A stretch of DNA of 43,648 nt from an uncultured Lachnospiraceae bacterium. Lineage in GTDB: Bacteria; Bacillota; Clostridia; Lachnospirales; Lachnospiraceae. Made by a program: the position numbers and the translations under genes. The DNA lies in assembly GCA_947627365.1 (NCBI GenBank), contig CANQVT010000021.1:1-43648 (forward strand), read 5' to 3'. Below the pieces are notes generated by a model, which saw only the letters and a list, made by a program, of their open reading frames with translations, made no database searches and had not been told where the DNA came from. Positions 36,507 through 43,648 of this stretch are shown here, in pieces (the stretch's first letter is position 1; each line of letters starts with the position of its first letter).

Positions 36507-37009
36507 GTCTGTTCACCTATCTCCTTCAATGTATCATCCACCAACGAATCCTGGATATCCGTATCGATCTTCTCGCTGACCACCTTTCCGGCGATCATCG
36601 ATGCAACCGTAATAATCTCCTTCTTGATATCGTCCTGCGCCTTCCTCATTTCCAGCTCGGCCTGCTTGTCGGCTCTCTCGATAATCGCCGCCGCTTCCGC
36701 CCTTGCCTCCTCGAGGATTTTCGCTTCGTTCTCAAGCGCCTTCTTGCGAGCGGCACTCAAGATCTCGTTCTCCTCCATGTGGATGTTGCGAAGCTTGTCC
36801 TCGTACTCGAGGCGGAGCGCCTCGGCGTCGGCTTTCGCCTTCTCCGCGGAATCGATATTATCCTTCACCCGCTGCGCCCGTTTCTTCAGGAAATCGCGAG
36901 CCGGGTTGAACAGCAGGTACGACAGGAATGTGAACATCACAAACACTGACAGCGCCAGCAGGACCGCGTCGTGAAGAAGCTGCGGGTCAAGATTAAACAG
37001 TCGTTCCAA
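36494..37009 (-). CDS. atpF: ATP synthase Fo b subunit
   Basis: The 171-residue protein has one N-terminal membrane helix (about 14-34) and a long charged coiled coil (about 40-150) that forms the stator stalk, then a C-terminal delta-binding end. It lies between atpE and atpH as usual. Only one b gene is present, so the stalk is a homodimer. Confidence 0.95.
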
Positions 37010-37101
37010 GATTTCGCCTCCTCTCCCTATATATTTACTCTACGCCGTGCCGACCCTCGAAAAAGTTTAGGAAATGTGTCGGTCGCGGGCATTCGCCAAT
37101 C

Positions 37102-37416
<315 letters not shown>

Positions 37417-37421
37417 TCACT

Positions 37422-37458
37422 CTTGCTGTCGCCAAAGCGCTTTGGACGCAACGGCAAG
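37422..37458 (-). other. Intercistronic hairpin between atpB and atpE
   Basis: An imperfect stem-loop spans the gap: CTTGC/GCAAG outside and CCAAAGC/GCTTTGG inside. It precedes the atpE ribosome binding site and may stabilise the atpE message or tune its expression. Confidence 0.5.
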
Positions 37459-37496
37459 CTTTTTCCCGAAAATACTTCGGCTATTCCTGCGACTGT

Positions 37497-38222
37497 CTAC
37501 CCCTCCACTCCCGGAAGCTTATCTGTCACAAACACCATCGTCAGCATACAGAACACATACGTCTGTATCGCGCCTGAGAAGACATCAAAATAGATGTGCA
37601 AGAAGCCCGTCCAGCCGATGGCAATCCTGGACAGAAGCGAATAGATCAGCGACATCATGACCGTACCGGACAGGACGTTTCCGAACAGACGCAGCGACAG
37701 GGAAAACGGCACCGCGATCTCACCGATCAGATTGATCGGAAAGAGAAACGGCAGCGGTTGGAACAGTCCGGTAAACGCACCAAATTTGTTGTATTTGATG
37801 TTGTTGTACTGGATGATTCCGAACGTGATCAGTCCGAGCGGGAGTGTCACGCCGTAATCCGCCGTAGGCGGCCGCAGTCCGAACAGACCTGAAATATTGC
37901 TGATAAAAATAAAGATAAAGATGGATCCGATGTAATTCCGGAACTTCTTCGCATGCACACCCATGCTGCTCTCCACCATGTTGTCGAGCATCTCGACGAC
38001 GATTTCCACAACATTTTGAAAGCCGGACGGATACTTCTGCGCATGGCTGATCGTAATCCTTGCCGCAATCGCAAACGCGAGGATCAGCAGCATAACAATC
38101 AGTATAGCGACGTGCGTCGTCGTGATCCAGAATGTCTGCCCAAACAGCTTGTAGCTGAAGACACCGTGGATCATGAAGTCCACATCCGATCCAGAAGCTG
38201 CCAGCAAATTCGCAGTCTCCAC
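37497..38222 (-). CDS. atpB: ATP synthase Fo a subunit
   Basis: The 241-residue stator channel protein has five to six membrane helices. It carries the essential arginine (Arg178 in VPFSLSLRLFGNVLSG) and the family stretches FIFISNISGLFGLRPPTADYGVT and GWTGFLHIYFDVFSGAIQTYVF. It is followed by a hairpin and atpE. Confidence 0.97.
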   Translation of the reverse strand: METANLLAASGSDVDFMIHGVFSYKLFGQTFWITTTHVAILIVMLLILAFAIAARITISHAQKYPSGFQNVVEIVVEMLDNMVESSMGVHAKKFRNYIGSIFIFIFISNISGLFGLRPPTADYGVTLPLGLITFGIIQYNNIKYNKFGAFTGLFQPLPFLFPINLIGEIAVPFSLSLRLFGNVLSGTVMMSLIYSLLSRIAIGWTGFLHIYFDVFSGAIQTYVFCMLTMVFVTDKLPGVEG

Positions 38223-38258
38223 GTTTCCTCCTCCTTTCCCAAATGCTCTATGTTATAA

Positions 38259-38660
38259 CTATTTTCCCAAAAGCTTATGCATCAATGGCTGCAGGAACGC
38301 CCCAAATTTCAAGCAGAGTACTCCGACAAAATACGCCATCACATACCCCAGCTTTAGATAATGTACTGCGGCCGCGGCCAGAAGGATAATCAATGTACGC
38401 AAAAGATACGCCTTTCGCATATATCCCTCCGCATCCTTCGGCTGCATGTCGAGTGCACGGTCAATCGACCGGTACATATGTGCCGCCAGTGCAACCGCCA
38501 CGACAATTCCAATCCACAATCCCGTGGCAAACAAAAACCGCAATCCGGAAAACTGAGAATAAACACCAGTGACAATCAAGTCTATGATCTCTATCACAAC
38601 GCCTGACACCACAATGCCGCAGACCAGCTCCAGAAGCGTGTCATTGATTTTTCTTTTCAT
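38259..38660 (-). CDS. atpI: ATP synthase subunit I-like membrane protein
   Basis: The 133-residue protein has four hydrophobic helices (about 10-32, 41-62, 87-103 and 105-124) and no soluble domain. The position and topology fit AtpI (PF03899), which helps assemble the c ring and may transport Mg2+. Sequence identity in this family is low, so the call rests mainly on context. It overlaps the upstream AtpZ-like gene by 20 nt. Confidence 0.75.
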   Translation of the reverse strand: MKRKINDTLLELVCGIVVSGVVIEIIDLIVTGVYSQFSGLRFLFATGLWIGIVVAVALAAHMYRSIDRALDMQPKDAEGYMRKAYLLRTLIILLAAAAVHYLKLGYVMAYFVGVLCLKFGAFLQPLMHKLLGK

Positions 38661-38889
38661 TCTTCTGCTTCTCCTTCGATGCCGACGGCTGTATCTGTTT
38701 CAAGAGAATCCACGTGTTCCGCGCCCCGGCCAATATCCCGAGGATTAGAAGAACTGCCGTGACAGACCAGCCATACCGCTCGTCCAGCCAGCTCCCCACA
38801 AACGCACAGAGCACGACAGGAGCCAGCATACTGACGCCGAGCTGAGTCACCATCGCAAGAGATCGCACGATCTCATTTTTCTTTTTCAT
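38641..38889 (-). CDS. atpZ: AtpZ/AtpI-family small membrane protein, first gene of the atp operon
   Basis: The product is 82 residues from the ATG at 38889, where GGGAG lies 8 nt upstream; a GTG at 38910 is also in frame. Two membrane helices (about 11-32 and 38-60) carry the AtpZ pattern TQLGVSMLAPVVLCAFVGSWLDERYG, followed by a Lys-rich tail. AtpZ works with AtpI in c-ring assembly or Mg2+ supply. The operon promoter lies just upstream. Confidence 0.8.
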   Translation of the reverse strand: MKKKNEIVRSLAMVTQLGVSMLAPVVLCAFVGSWLDERYGWSVTAVLLILGILAGARNTWILLKQIQPSASKEKQKNEKKNQ

Positions 38890-38916
38890 CTCTATCTCTC
38901 CCAGACCCACTTCTTT

Positions 38917-38945
38917 ATATTAATGTATTTTGCCATATATGTCCA
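38917..38945 (-). promoter_or_regulatory. atp operon promoter
   Basis: The minus strand has TGGACA (38940-38945), a 17-nt spacer and TAATAT (38917-38922), giving a leader of only about 20 nt. Confidence 0.65.
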
Positions 38946-39050
38946 GAATTTATTGATTATTATTATTTTAACAATCTTTACAAAACCTGTCTGGGGTCAA
39001 AATTGAGACCGAATTTTAATTTATATAAAATCACAAGTTTGCAACTTTTG

Positions 39051-40160
39051 TTAAGATCGATATGTTTGTCGAGAACTTACTTCTCTTTTCTCAACACGAA
39101 ATTCCCGCAAAATCTCCATCACAGTCAGCAAGGTAACTGGCCCGAGCAGAACTCCAGCAGGCCCGTAGAGATATAATCCCGCATAGACAACCACAATCAT
39201 GACAAACGGATAGATGCCAAGCTTCTGTCCGATCAGCTTTGGCTCGAGAAATTCACGCACAACATAAGTCAGCAAAAACAAACCCAGATAACTGACGGCC
39301 AGGGAAAATTCCTTTTGAAACAGCAAAAATACAGCCATCGGAATCAACACTGTCCCTGTGCCGATAAAGGGCAGAGCGTCCATCAACCCGATCACAATGC
39401 CAAGCACCAGGAAATAAGGATTTCCCATCACCCAAAGCCCGGCTGTGCACAATACAATGATCACGGAAATAATCATGAACTGTGCTTTCATGTACATACC
39501 GCCCTGTTTCCACATCCGATCCGTGATATTGTGGATATGCCGGTAGATTGTATACTCCTTCAATCTTTCAGTCATCTCGTCGTAATCCTTCATCAACAAG
39601 ATTACCGCCACGAACAACATCAGCAGGAACAATCCGACGTCCATCAGCTTTTTCAGATACCGAACGGAATAATTTACGACGCCCGGCACAATATAGACGC
39701 GAATCTGCTCCGTCGCATGCTCCAGGCTGGAATAGACAAAGTCCCGAAGCTCGTCCACCTGTATTCCAAAGCTCTTTTCTGCCATATGGCAGCAACCGTC
39801 CACCCACCCGCAGAAGCAGTTGTAATAGTAATCAAAATTCATCGCGATTTTTCGAATCTGTCCCATCAGCAGGCAATAAAAAAAATAGAATAGAAATGTC
39901 ATACTCGCAAGCAATATGACCAACAGAACAGACACGATCACTTCCTTTTTCCATGGCAGTTTCTTTCGTATCGCCTCCGTCACCGGATTCAGTAAATGTA
40001 CCAAAATATATGCAATCAAAAAAGGAATCACATACGGCAGCAAATATCGGTACACGAAATAGACCGCCAATGTAACCCCTGTCACTGTGAGTATCTTTTT
40101 TCCTTCCTCCATACCTCGCACCATCCCATGTTTTATCTGTTGCCTGACAACAAATTTCAT
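39051..40160 (-). CDS. AI-2E family permease, YtvI-like
   Basis: The 369-residue protein has about seven to eight membrane helices and the family's C-terminal signature (GLMDALPFIGTGTVLIPMAVFLLF, REFLEPKLIGQKLGIYPFVMIVVVYAGLYLYGPAGVLLGP; PF01594). Among Firmicutes it most resembles YtvI, a sporulation-associated membrane protein; others in the family export small molecules or ions. The first ATG (40160) lacks a ribosome binding site; inner ATGs at codons 13 and 17 are alternative starts. The substrate is unknown. Confidence 0.85.
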   Translation of the reverse strand: MKFVVRQQIKHGMVRGMEEGKKILTVTGVTLAVYFVYRYLLPYVIPFLIAYILVHLLNPVTEAIRKKLPWKKEVIVSVLLVILLASMTFLFYFFYCLLMGQIRKIAMNFDYYYNCFCGWVDGCCHMAEKSFGIQVDELRDFVYSSLEHATEQIRVYIVPGVVNYSVRYLKKLMDVGLFLLMLFVAVILLMKDYDEMTERLKEYTIYRHIHNITDRMWKQGGMYMKAQFMIISVIIVLCTAGLWVMGNPYFLVLGIVIGLMDALPFIGTGTVLIPMAVFLLFQKEFSLAVSYLGLFLLTYVVREFLEPKLIGQKLGIYPFVMIVVVYAGLYLYGPAGVLLGPVTLLTVMEILREFRVEKREVSSRQTYRS

Positions 40161-40192
40161 TTCGTGTTTAGTATGCAGAAATTATTTTTTTC

Positions 40193-41014
40193 TTATACAC
40201 CGCGCGCAATAACCTTTTCATCAGGCTTAAGGCTGGCGCCAGTAGTCCAAAACTCCATCCGTTTTCCTGACGCAGGGTGCCGAAACACGAGCGAAACTGC
40301 GCAGAGTGCAAGTGGAATCTTTCCTTCCTCATACTCGGACAGATGTGTTCTGTCAGTTTCTGTCAAAAATTCCTGCCAATGTTCGTTGTATTTCCGATCT
40401 CCGTACAGCGGCAATCCGGCGTGCGCCATCTGTACCCGAATCTGGTGATGGCGGCCGGTCTTTAATTCAATTTCAACAAGGAGGCAGCTTTTTCCCGGCG
40501 CAGCTTCTTGCTCTCCAATCACTCGAAAAGAGAGTTCGGCGCGTTTCGCGTCGCGGCAGCCCGGCTCCGCCACCGAGGAAGTGTTCGTTCTCCCATCCTT
40601 CACAAGATAATCAACAAGTACGTACTCTCTGCCGGATTCAAAAACATTCCTGTCACACACACAACACACCGCCTGATAGAGCTTTCTCATGCTTCCGTCC
40701 GAAACCTGCCGGGACAACCCAGCCGCAGCCTGTTTTGTCTTCGCAAACACAAGAACACCTTCTACCGGCTGGTCAAGCCGATGAACGACATAGATTGACG
40801 GCACTTCCTTCCGGGCGGCCTCTTTTCCATGTCTTTCTGCAGAAGCATCCCCGCTCTTCATCTGCTCTTCGACAAGATGGTTGTTTAGGATGCTGACCAT
40901 ATCCTTCTGCCCGACCCTCGCGCTCTGCACCGCTATGCCCGCTGGCTTATGGCAGACAATCAGCTCCGCATCCTCGTATAAGATTCTCAGCTCTTTGTTT
41001 CTATCATCCATCAT
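40193..41014 (-). CDS. RluA-family RNA pseudouridine synthase
   Basis: The 273-residue protein isomerises uridine to pseudouridine in rRNA or tRNA. It shows the catalytic motif HRLDQPVEGVLVFAKT with Asp81, the KPAGIAVQS motif near the N-terminus, and GRHHQIRVQMAHAGLPLYGDRKY. There is no S4 domain, as in short RluA-type enzymes. A Lys/Glu-rich insertion (about 50-72) sits before the catalytic motif. The target site cannot be told from sequence. GAAAGGA precedes a double ATG at 41014/41011. Confidence 0.92.
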   Translation of the reverse strand: MMDDRNKELRILYEDAELIVCHKPAGIAVQSARVGQKDMVSILNNHLVEEQMKSGDASAERHGKEAARKEVPSIYVVHRLDQPVEGVLVFAKTKQAAAGLSRQVSDGSMRKLYQAVCCVCDRNVFESGREYVLVDYLVKDGRTNTSSVAEPGCRDAKRAELSFRVIGEQEAAPGKSCLLVEIELKTGRHHQIRVQMAHAGLPLYGDRKYNEHWQEFLTETDRTHLSEYEEGKIPLALCAVSLVFRHPASGKRMEFWTTGASLKPDEKVIARGV

Positions 41015-41057
41015 CCCATCGTCCTTTCATTTGCGGCCGCGAATGGGGCAGGGTATT

Positions 41058-41747
41058 TCACATCTTGAAGCGATAGCCGACTCCCCAGATTGTCTCGATG
41101 TACTGCGGCTTCGAGGACTGTTTTTCGATCTTCTCACGGATCTTCTTGATGTGTACTGTGACTGTCGCAATGTCTCCGATCGATTCCATATCCCAGATCT
41201 CCTTGAACAGCTCCTCTTTCGTGAACACGTGATTCGGATTCTGTGCAAGGAAGGTCAGCAGATCGAATTCCTTTGTCGTGAAATTTTTTTCCTCTCCATC
41301 GATCCAGACTCGACGGGCCGTCTTGTCGATCTTGATGCCGCGTACCTCCACGATATCATTCTCCTGGACGTTGCTGTTCACCAGCCGCTCATACCTCGCG
41401 AGATGCGCTTTCACACGCGCGACAAGCTCACTGGGCGAAAACGGCTTTGTCATGTAATCGTCCGCCCCCAGGCCGAGACCGCGGATCTTGTCGATATCGT
41501 CTTTTTTTGCTGAGACCATAATGATCGGCAGATTTTTTTTCTCACGGATCTTTCTGCAGATCTCAAATCCGTCCAGCCCCGGGAGCATCAGATCCAGAAT
41601 GATCAGATCAAACTCCTCCTCCAGCGCCCGCGCAAGTCCCCTGTCGCCGGAATTCTCAATCTGCACCTCAAAGCCGGACAGCTCCAGATAATCCCGCTCC
41701 AGATCCGCAATTGCCGTTTCGTCTTCAATGATCAATATTTTACTCAT
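41058..41747 (-). CDS. OmpR-family response regulator
   Basis: The 229-residue regulator has a receiver domain (1-115) with acidic pocket Glu8-Asp9, phosphoacceptor Asp52 (LDLMLPGLDG) and Lys101 (TKPFSP). Its winged-helix DNA-binding domain (about 130-229) ends WGVGYRFKM. AGGAGG precedes the ATG by 9 nt. It lies 67 nt downstream of its likely partner kinase, an order opposite to the common regulator-first arrangement. The target genes are unknown; the palindrome at the kinase promoter is a candidate site. Confidence 0.95.
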   Translation of the reverse strand: MSKILIIEDETAIADLERDYLELSGFEVQIENSGDRGLARALEEEFDLIILDLMLPGLDGFEICRKIREKKNLPIIMVSAKKDDIDKIRGLGLGADDYMTKPFSPSELVARVKAHLARYERLVNSNVQENDIVEVRGIKIDKTARRVWIDGEEKNFTTKEFDLLTFLAQNPNHVFTKEELFKEIWDMESIGDIATVTVHIKKIREKIEKQSSKPQYIETIWGVGYRFKM

Positions 41748-41814
41748 ACGAAAGTTCCTCCTGATATTCTGAAAGTCTCCTTAATTTTTACGATTCCTGC
41801 AGAGATCTCTTTAT

Positions 41815-43404
41815 CTAAACTGAAGAAACATACTTCCTGACTACAAAATGCATGACGGTCCCCTCGCCGACCTTGCTGGTCGCCCAGATCCTGCCTCCGT
41901 GATCCTCGACGATCTTCTTCACGATGGACAGCCCGATGCCGCTGCCTCCTTGCGCTGAATTGCGCGATTGATCTGTCCGATAAAAACGATCAAAAATCGA
42001 GACAAGTTCCTGGTTCGGGATGCCTTTTCCGTTATCCTCCAGCTCAACCTGAACAAAATCCCCGACGTCCATCACGCGAAGCTGAACATACTTCTTGTCC
42101 TTGTCCATATATTTGACCGAATTTCCAATAATATTGTTGATGACCCGCTTGAGCTGCTCCGCGTCCGCGATGATCAGCGTGCCAGGCTCCACCGTGTTGA
42201 TGTAGGAGAACACGATACTCCTCTCGCGCATCTCCAGGCCGACCTCCTCGGCGCAGTCGTCAAAATATTCCGCGACGTCGATCCTATTGAAATTGTAAGG
42301 AATTTTGTTCGTGTCAATCTTGGAATAGAAGGTCAACTCATTGATCAGCCTGTCCATATCATTGGCCTTGATGTAAATGGTACGAATATAGCGGTCCATC
42401 TTCTCGGGCGTGTCCGCGACGCCATCCATGATCCCTTCGACATATCCCTTGACCGCCGTGATCGGTGTCTTCAAATCGTGGGAGATATTGCTGATCAGCT
42501 CTTTGCTCTGGCGATCAAACGCCTTCTTCTCTTCGTCCAGATCTTTCAGCCGCTGCCGCATTTCATCGAAATCTCGACAGAGCTCACTGATCTCATCCTT
42601 GCCCTTTACATCCAGCTCAAAGTCGAAATCCTCCTCCTTGATGCGATGCGTCGCCTCGCTGAGCTTCTGCAGCGGCGTATGCACGCCGGTGTAGATCCAG
42701 ACGATCATGAGAAACGCTGCAAAAATCAAGATCACGACAATCGAAATCAGCAGATCGAGAACCAGCCGGCCGTTCTGCGCGATGATCTCGCTCACGGAAG
42801 AGACAATAAAGACGCTCAACTCCGAACTCTCTTCTTTCGACATTGTACTCGATTTTGTTGAACTGACCCCTTCCTCCGATGTCATACCCGAGTTTGTTGA
42901 ACCGTCCGCTTCCTCTGGAACAACTTCCGTCCCGGTACGCGGCACCTCGACATCCAGCTGCTTCACAAACACCCGGATGTCCCTGCCAATATACGAGCCC
43001 CCGTCCGGTGTACTGCTGAAACCGCGGAACTTCGGCAGCGCTTCGAGCAGCCGGCCGACGTCATCCCCAGACCCATTGTAAAAAAGCTCTCCATCCTTTC
43101 GGACAAGCAAATAAGAATGCTTCTCCAAAAGCTTTTCATTGATCAGCTCCAAATAGGACTCCTGCAGAAATTGTCGCGGATCGCTGTCTGACTGCCTGGT
43201 AAGATCTTCAAAGATTCCCTGCGTCGTCTGCCCGATCAGCCGCATGGAATCGGAAATATTTTCCACAGAAACAGACACCCCGTAATTCTGCTCGATCGCG
43301 TGTCTCTGGAATCTCGTAAAGCCCCAGAATACAACGCTGAACAGGAGAAAGGGAACCAGAATAATTACCAGAAACGCGATGACCAGCCTTGTTTTTAACT
43401 TCAT
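41815..43404 (-). CDS. Membrane sensor histidine kinase
   Basis: The 529-residue kinase has TM1 (about 7-28), an extracellular sensor of roughly 185 residues, TM2 (about 216-238) and a HAMP domain (about 240-293). A HisKA domain follows with phospho-acceptor His309 (ISNISHDLKTP). The ATPase has N-box NIIGNSVKYM, G1 DNGKGIP, F-box FDRFYR and G2 GGSGIGLSIV. The sensor ends in a Ser/Thr/Glu-rich stretch (about 165-195) with TNSGMTSEEG/STKSSTMSKEE near-repeats. No PAS domain is present, so it is not a standard WalK. Its promoter (TATACT at 43445-43450) lies within a palindrome. Confidence 0.95.
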   Translation of the reverse strand: MKLKTRLVIAFLVIILVPFLLFSVVFWGFTRFQRHAIEQNYGVSVSVENISDSMRLIGQTTQGIFEDLTRQSDSDPRQFLQESYLELINEKLLEKHSYLLVRKDGELFYNGSGDDVGRLLEALPKFRGFSSTPDGGSYIGRDIRVFVKQLDVEVPRTGTEVVPEEADGSTNSGMTSEEGVSSTKSSTMSKEESSELSVFIVSSVSEIIAQNGRLVLDLLISIVVILIFAAFLMIVWIYTGVHTPLQKLSEATHRIKEEDFDFELDVKGKDEISELCRDFDEMRQRLKDLDEEKKAFDRQSKELISNISHDLKTPITAVKGYVEGIMDGVADTPEKMDRYIRTIYIKANDMDRLINELTFYSKIDTNKIPYNFNRIDVAEYFDDCAEEVGLEMRERSIVFSYINTVEPGTLIIADAEQLKRVINNIIGNSVKYMDKDKKYVQLRVMDVGDFVQVELEDNGKGIPNQELVSIFDRFYRTDQSRNSAQGGSGIGLSIVKKIVEDHGGRIWATSKVGEGTVMHFVVRKYVSSV

Positions 43405-43432
43405 AGATTCACCTGAATTTACCCTGTTTATT

Positions 43433-43456
43433 ACATGTTATTTTAGTATAACATGT
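43433..43456 (-). promoter_or_regulatory. 9-6-9 palindromic operator over the kinase -10 box
   Basis: ACATGTTAT-TTTAGT-ATAACATGT is a perfect 9-bp inverted repeat with a 6-nt centre. The minus-strand -10 box TATACT (43445-43450) lies inside it, so a dimeric regulator bound here would block RNA polymerase. Confidence 0.6.
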
Positions 43457-43511
43457 CTCATCAGTTTTTTCACCTAAACATTGTCTGATAATTCTAAACT
43501 TTTCATAAAGC

Positions 43512-43554
43512 AAAACCCGGAGATGTGCGACTCTCCGGGTTTTCTGTTTTTTTT
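43512..43554. terminator. Intrinsic terminator upstream of the kinase gene
   Basis: AAAACCCGGAGA pairs perfectly with TCTCCGGGTTTT around an 8-nt loop. The plus-strand tail is CTGTTTTTTTT and the minus-strand tail TTTTGCTTT. It most likely ends a minus-strand gene entering from the right edge. Confidence 0.75.
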
Positions 43555-43601
43555 GCAAATTTTAGATTCGTTCCCGTCTTTGGTAGTTAGCGCCATATTT
43601 T

Positions 43602-43648
43602 TTAGGAGCAAAACCAACGTATATCTTTTACAAATGCCCGTATATTCG
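43602..43648 (-). CDS. Possible 3' end of a gene cut by the right edge
   Basis: A minus-strand frame enters the window and stops with TAA at 43602, reading NIRAFVKDIRWFCS. A terminator follows about 50 nt later, which fits a gene end. With only 14 residues it cannot be identified, and chance is possible. Confidence 0.25.
   Translation of the reverse strand, partial: NIRAFVKDIRWFCS

Noticed and set aside
41815-43404. WalK/WalR assignment for the two-component pair
   Set aside because: There is no PAS domain and no yycH/yycI/yycJ neighbours, and the gene order is kinase first.

Overview
The window looks like a chromosomal segment of an anaerobic, probably spore-forming Clostridia, most likely a Lachnospiraceae-type organism (inference). 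Supporting signs are a GC-rich Firmicute gene style with strong AGGAGG ribosome binding sites, a reverse rubrerythrin, PerR, a YtvI-like protein, a SpoIIQ-like pseudopeptidase, a c-di-GMP-I riboswitch and an F-ATP synthase with a Na+-type c subunit. No transposase, phage gene, CRISPR array, rRNA or tRNA was seen.

Layout. 243-3109 (-): xpaC and telA, then a 39-residue membrane peptide. 3387-5075 (-): a secreted NlpC/P60 wall hydrolase with two SH3 domains and a WalR-like box in its leader. 5238-7827: a redox block with trxB (-) divergent from perR (+), then reverse rubrerythrin (+), and a desulforedoxin-like protein (-) that shares a bidirectional terminator with it. 7986-12700 (-): a GIY-YIG protein, sbcD and sbcC, overlapping. 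13040-13945 (-): a degenerate M23 protein. 14131-16695 (+): a cytoplasmic BMP-type sensor fused to a ParB-like domain, then a metallophosphoesterase. 16899-22652 (-): glgP and a type-2 ileS. 22862-23578 (+): a DUF624/YesL membrane protein.

23650-30388 is the most interesting part. A c-di-GMP-I riboswitch with an intrinsic terminator precedes a surface protein made of a BIG2 domain and an anthrax-lethal-factor/PPEP-like metalloprotease (-). Divergent from it are a transglutaminase-like lipoprotein and a compact type IV pilus/type II secretion-like operon: a GspF/PilC platform, four small single-TM pseudopilin-like proteins and a PilT ATPase. No PilB and no prepilin peptidase are present. This resembles a c-di-GMP-controlled surface or attachment module.

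30495-38889 (-) is the complete F1Fo ATP synthase operon (atpZ-like, atpI-like, atpB-E-F-H-A-G-D-C). An unknown AT-richer secreted protein follows atpC by 24 nt. 39051-43404 (-): a YtvI/AI-2E permease, an RluA-type pseudouridine synthase, and an OmpR-type response regulator downstream of its histidine kinase. The kinase promoter overlaps a 9-6-9 palindrome.

Two families of short structured intergenic repeats are visible, each with two copies. One copy sits inside the atp operon between atpA and atpG. All functional calls come from recognising motifs by eye; no database search was run.
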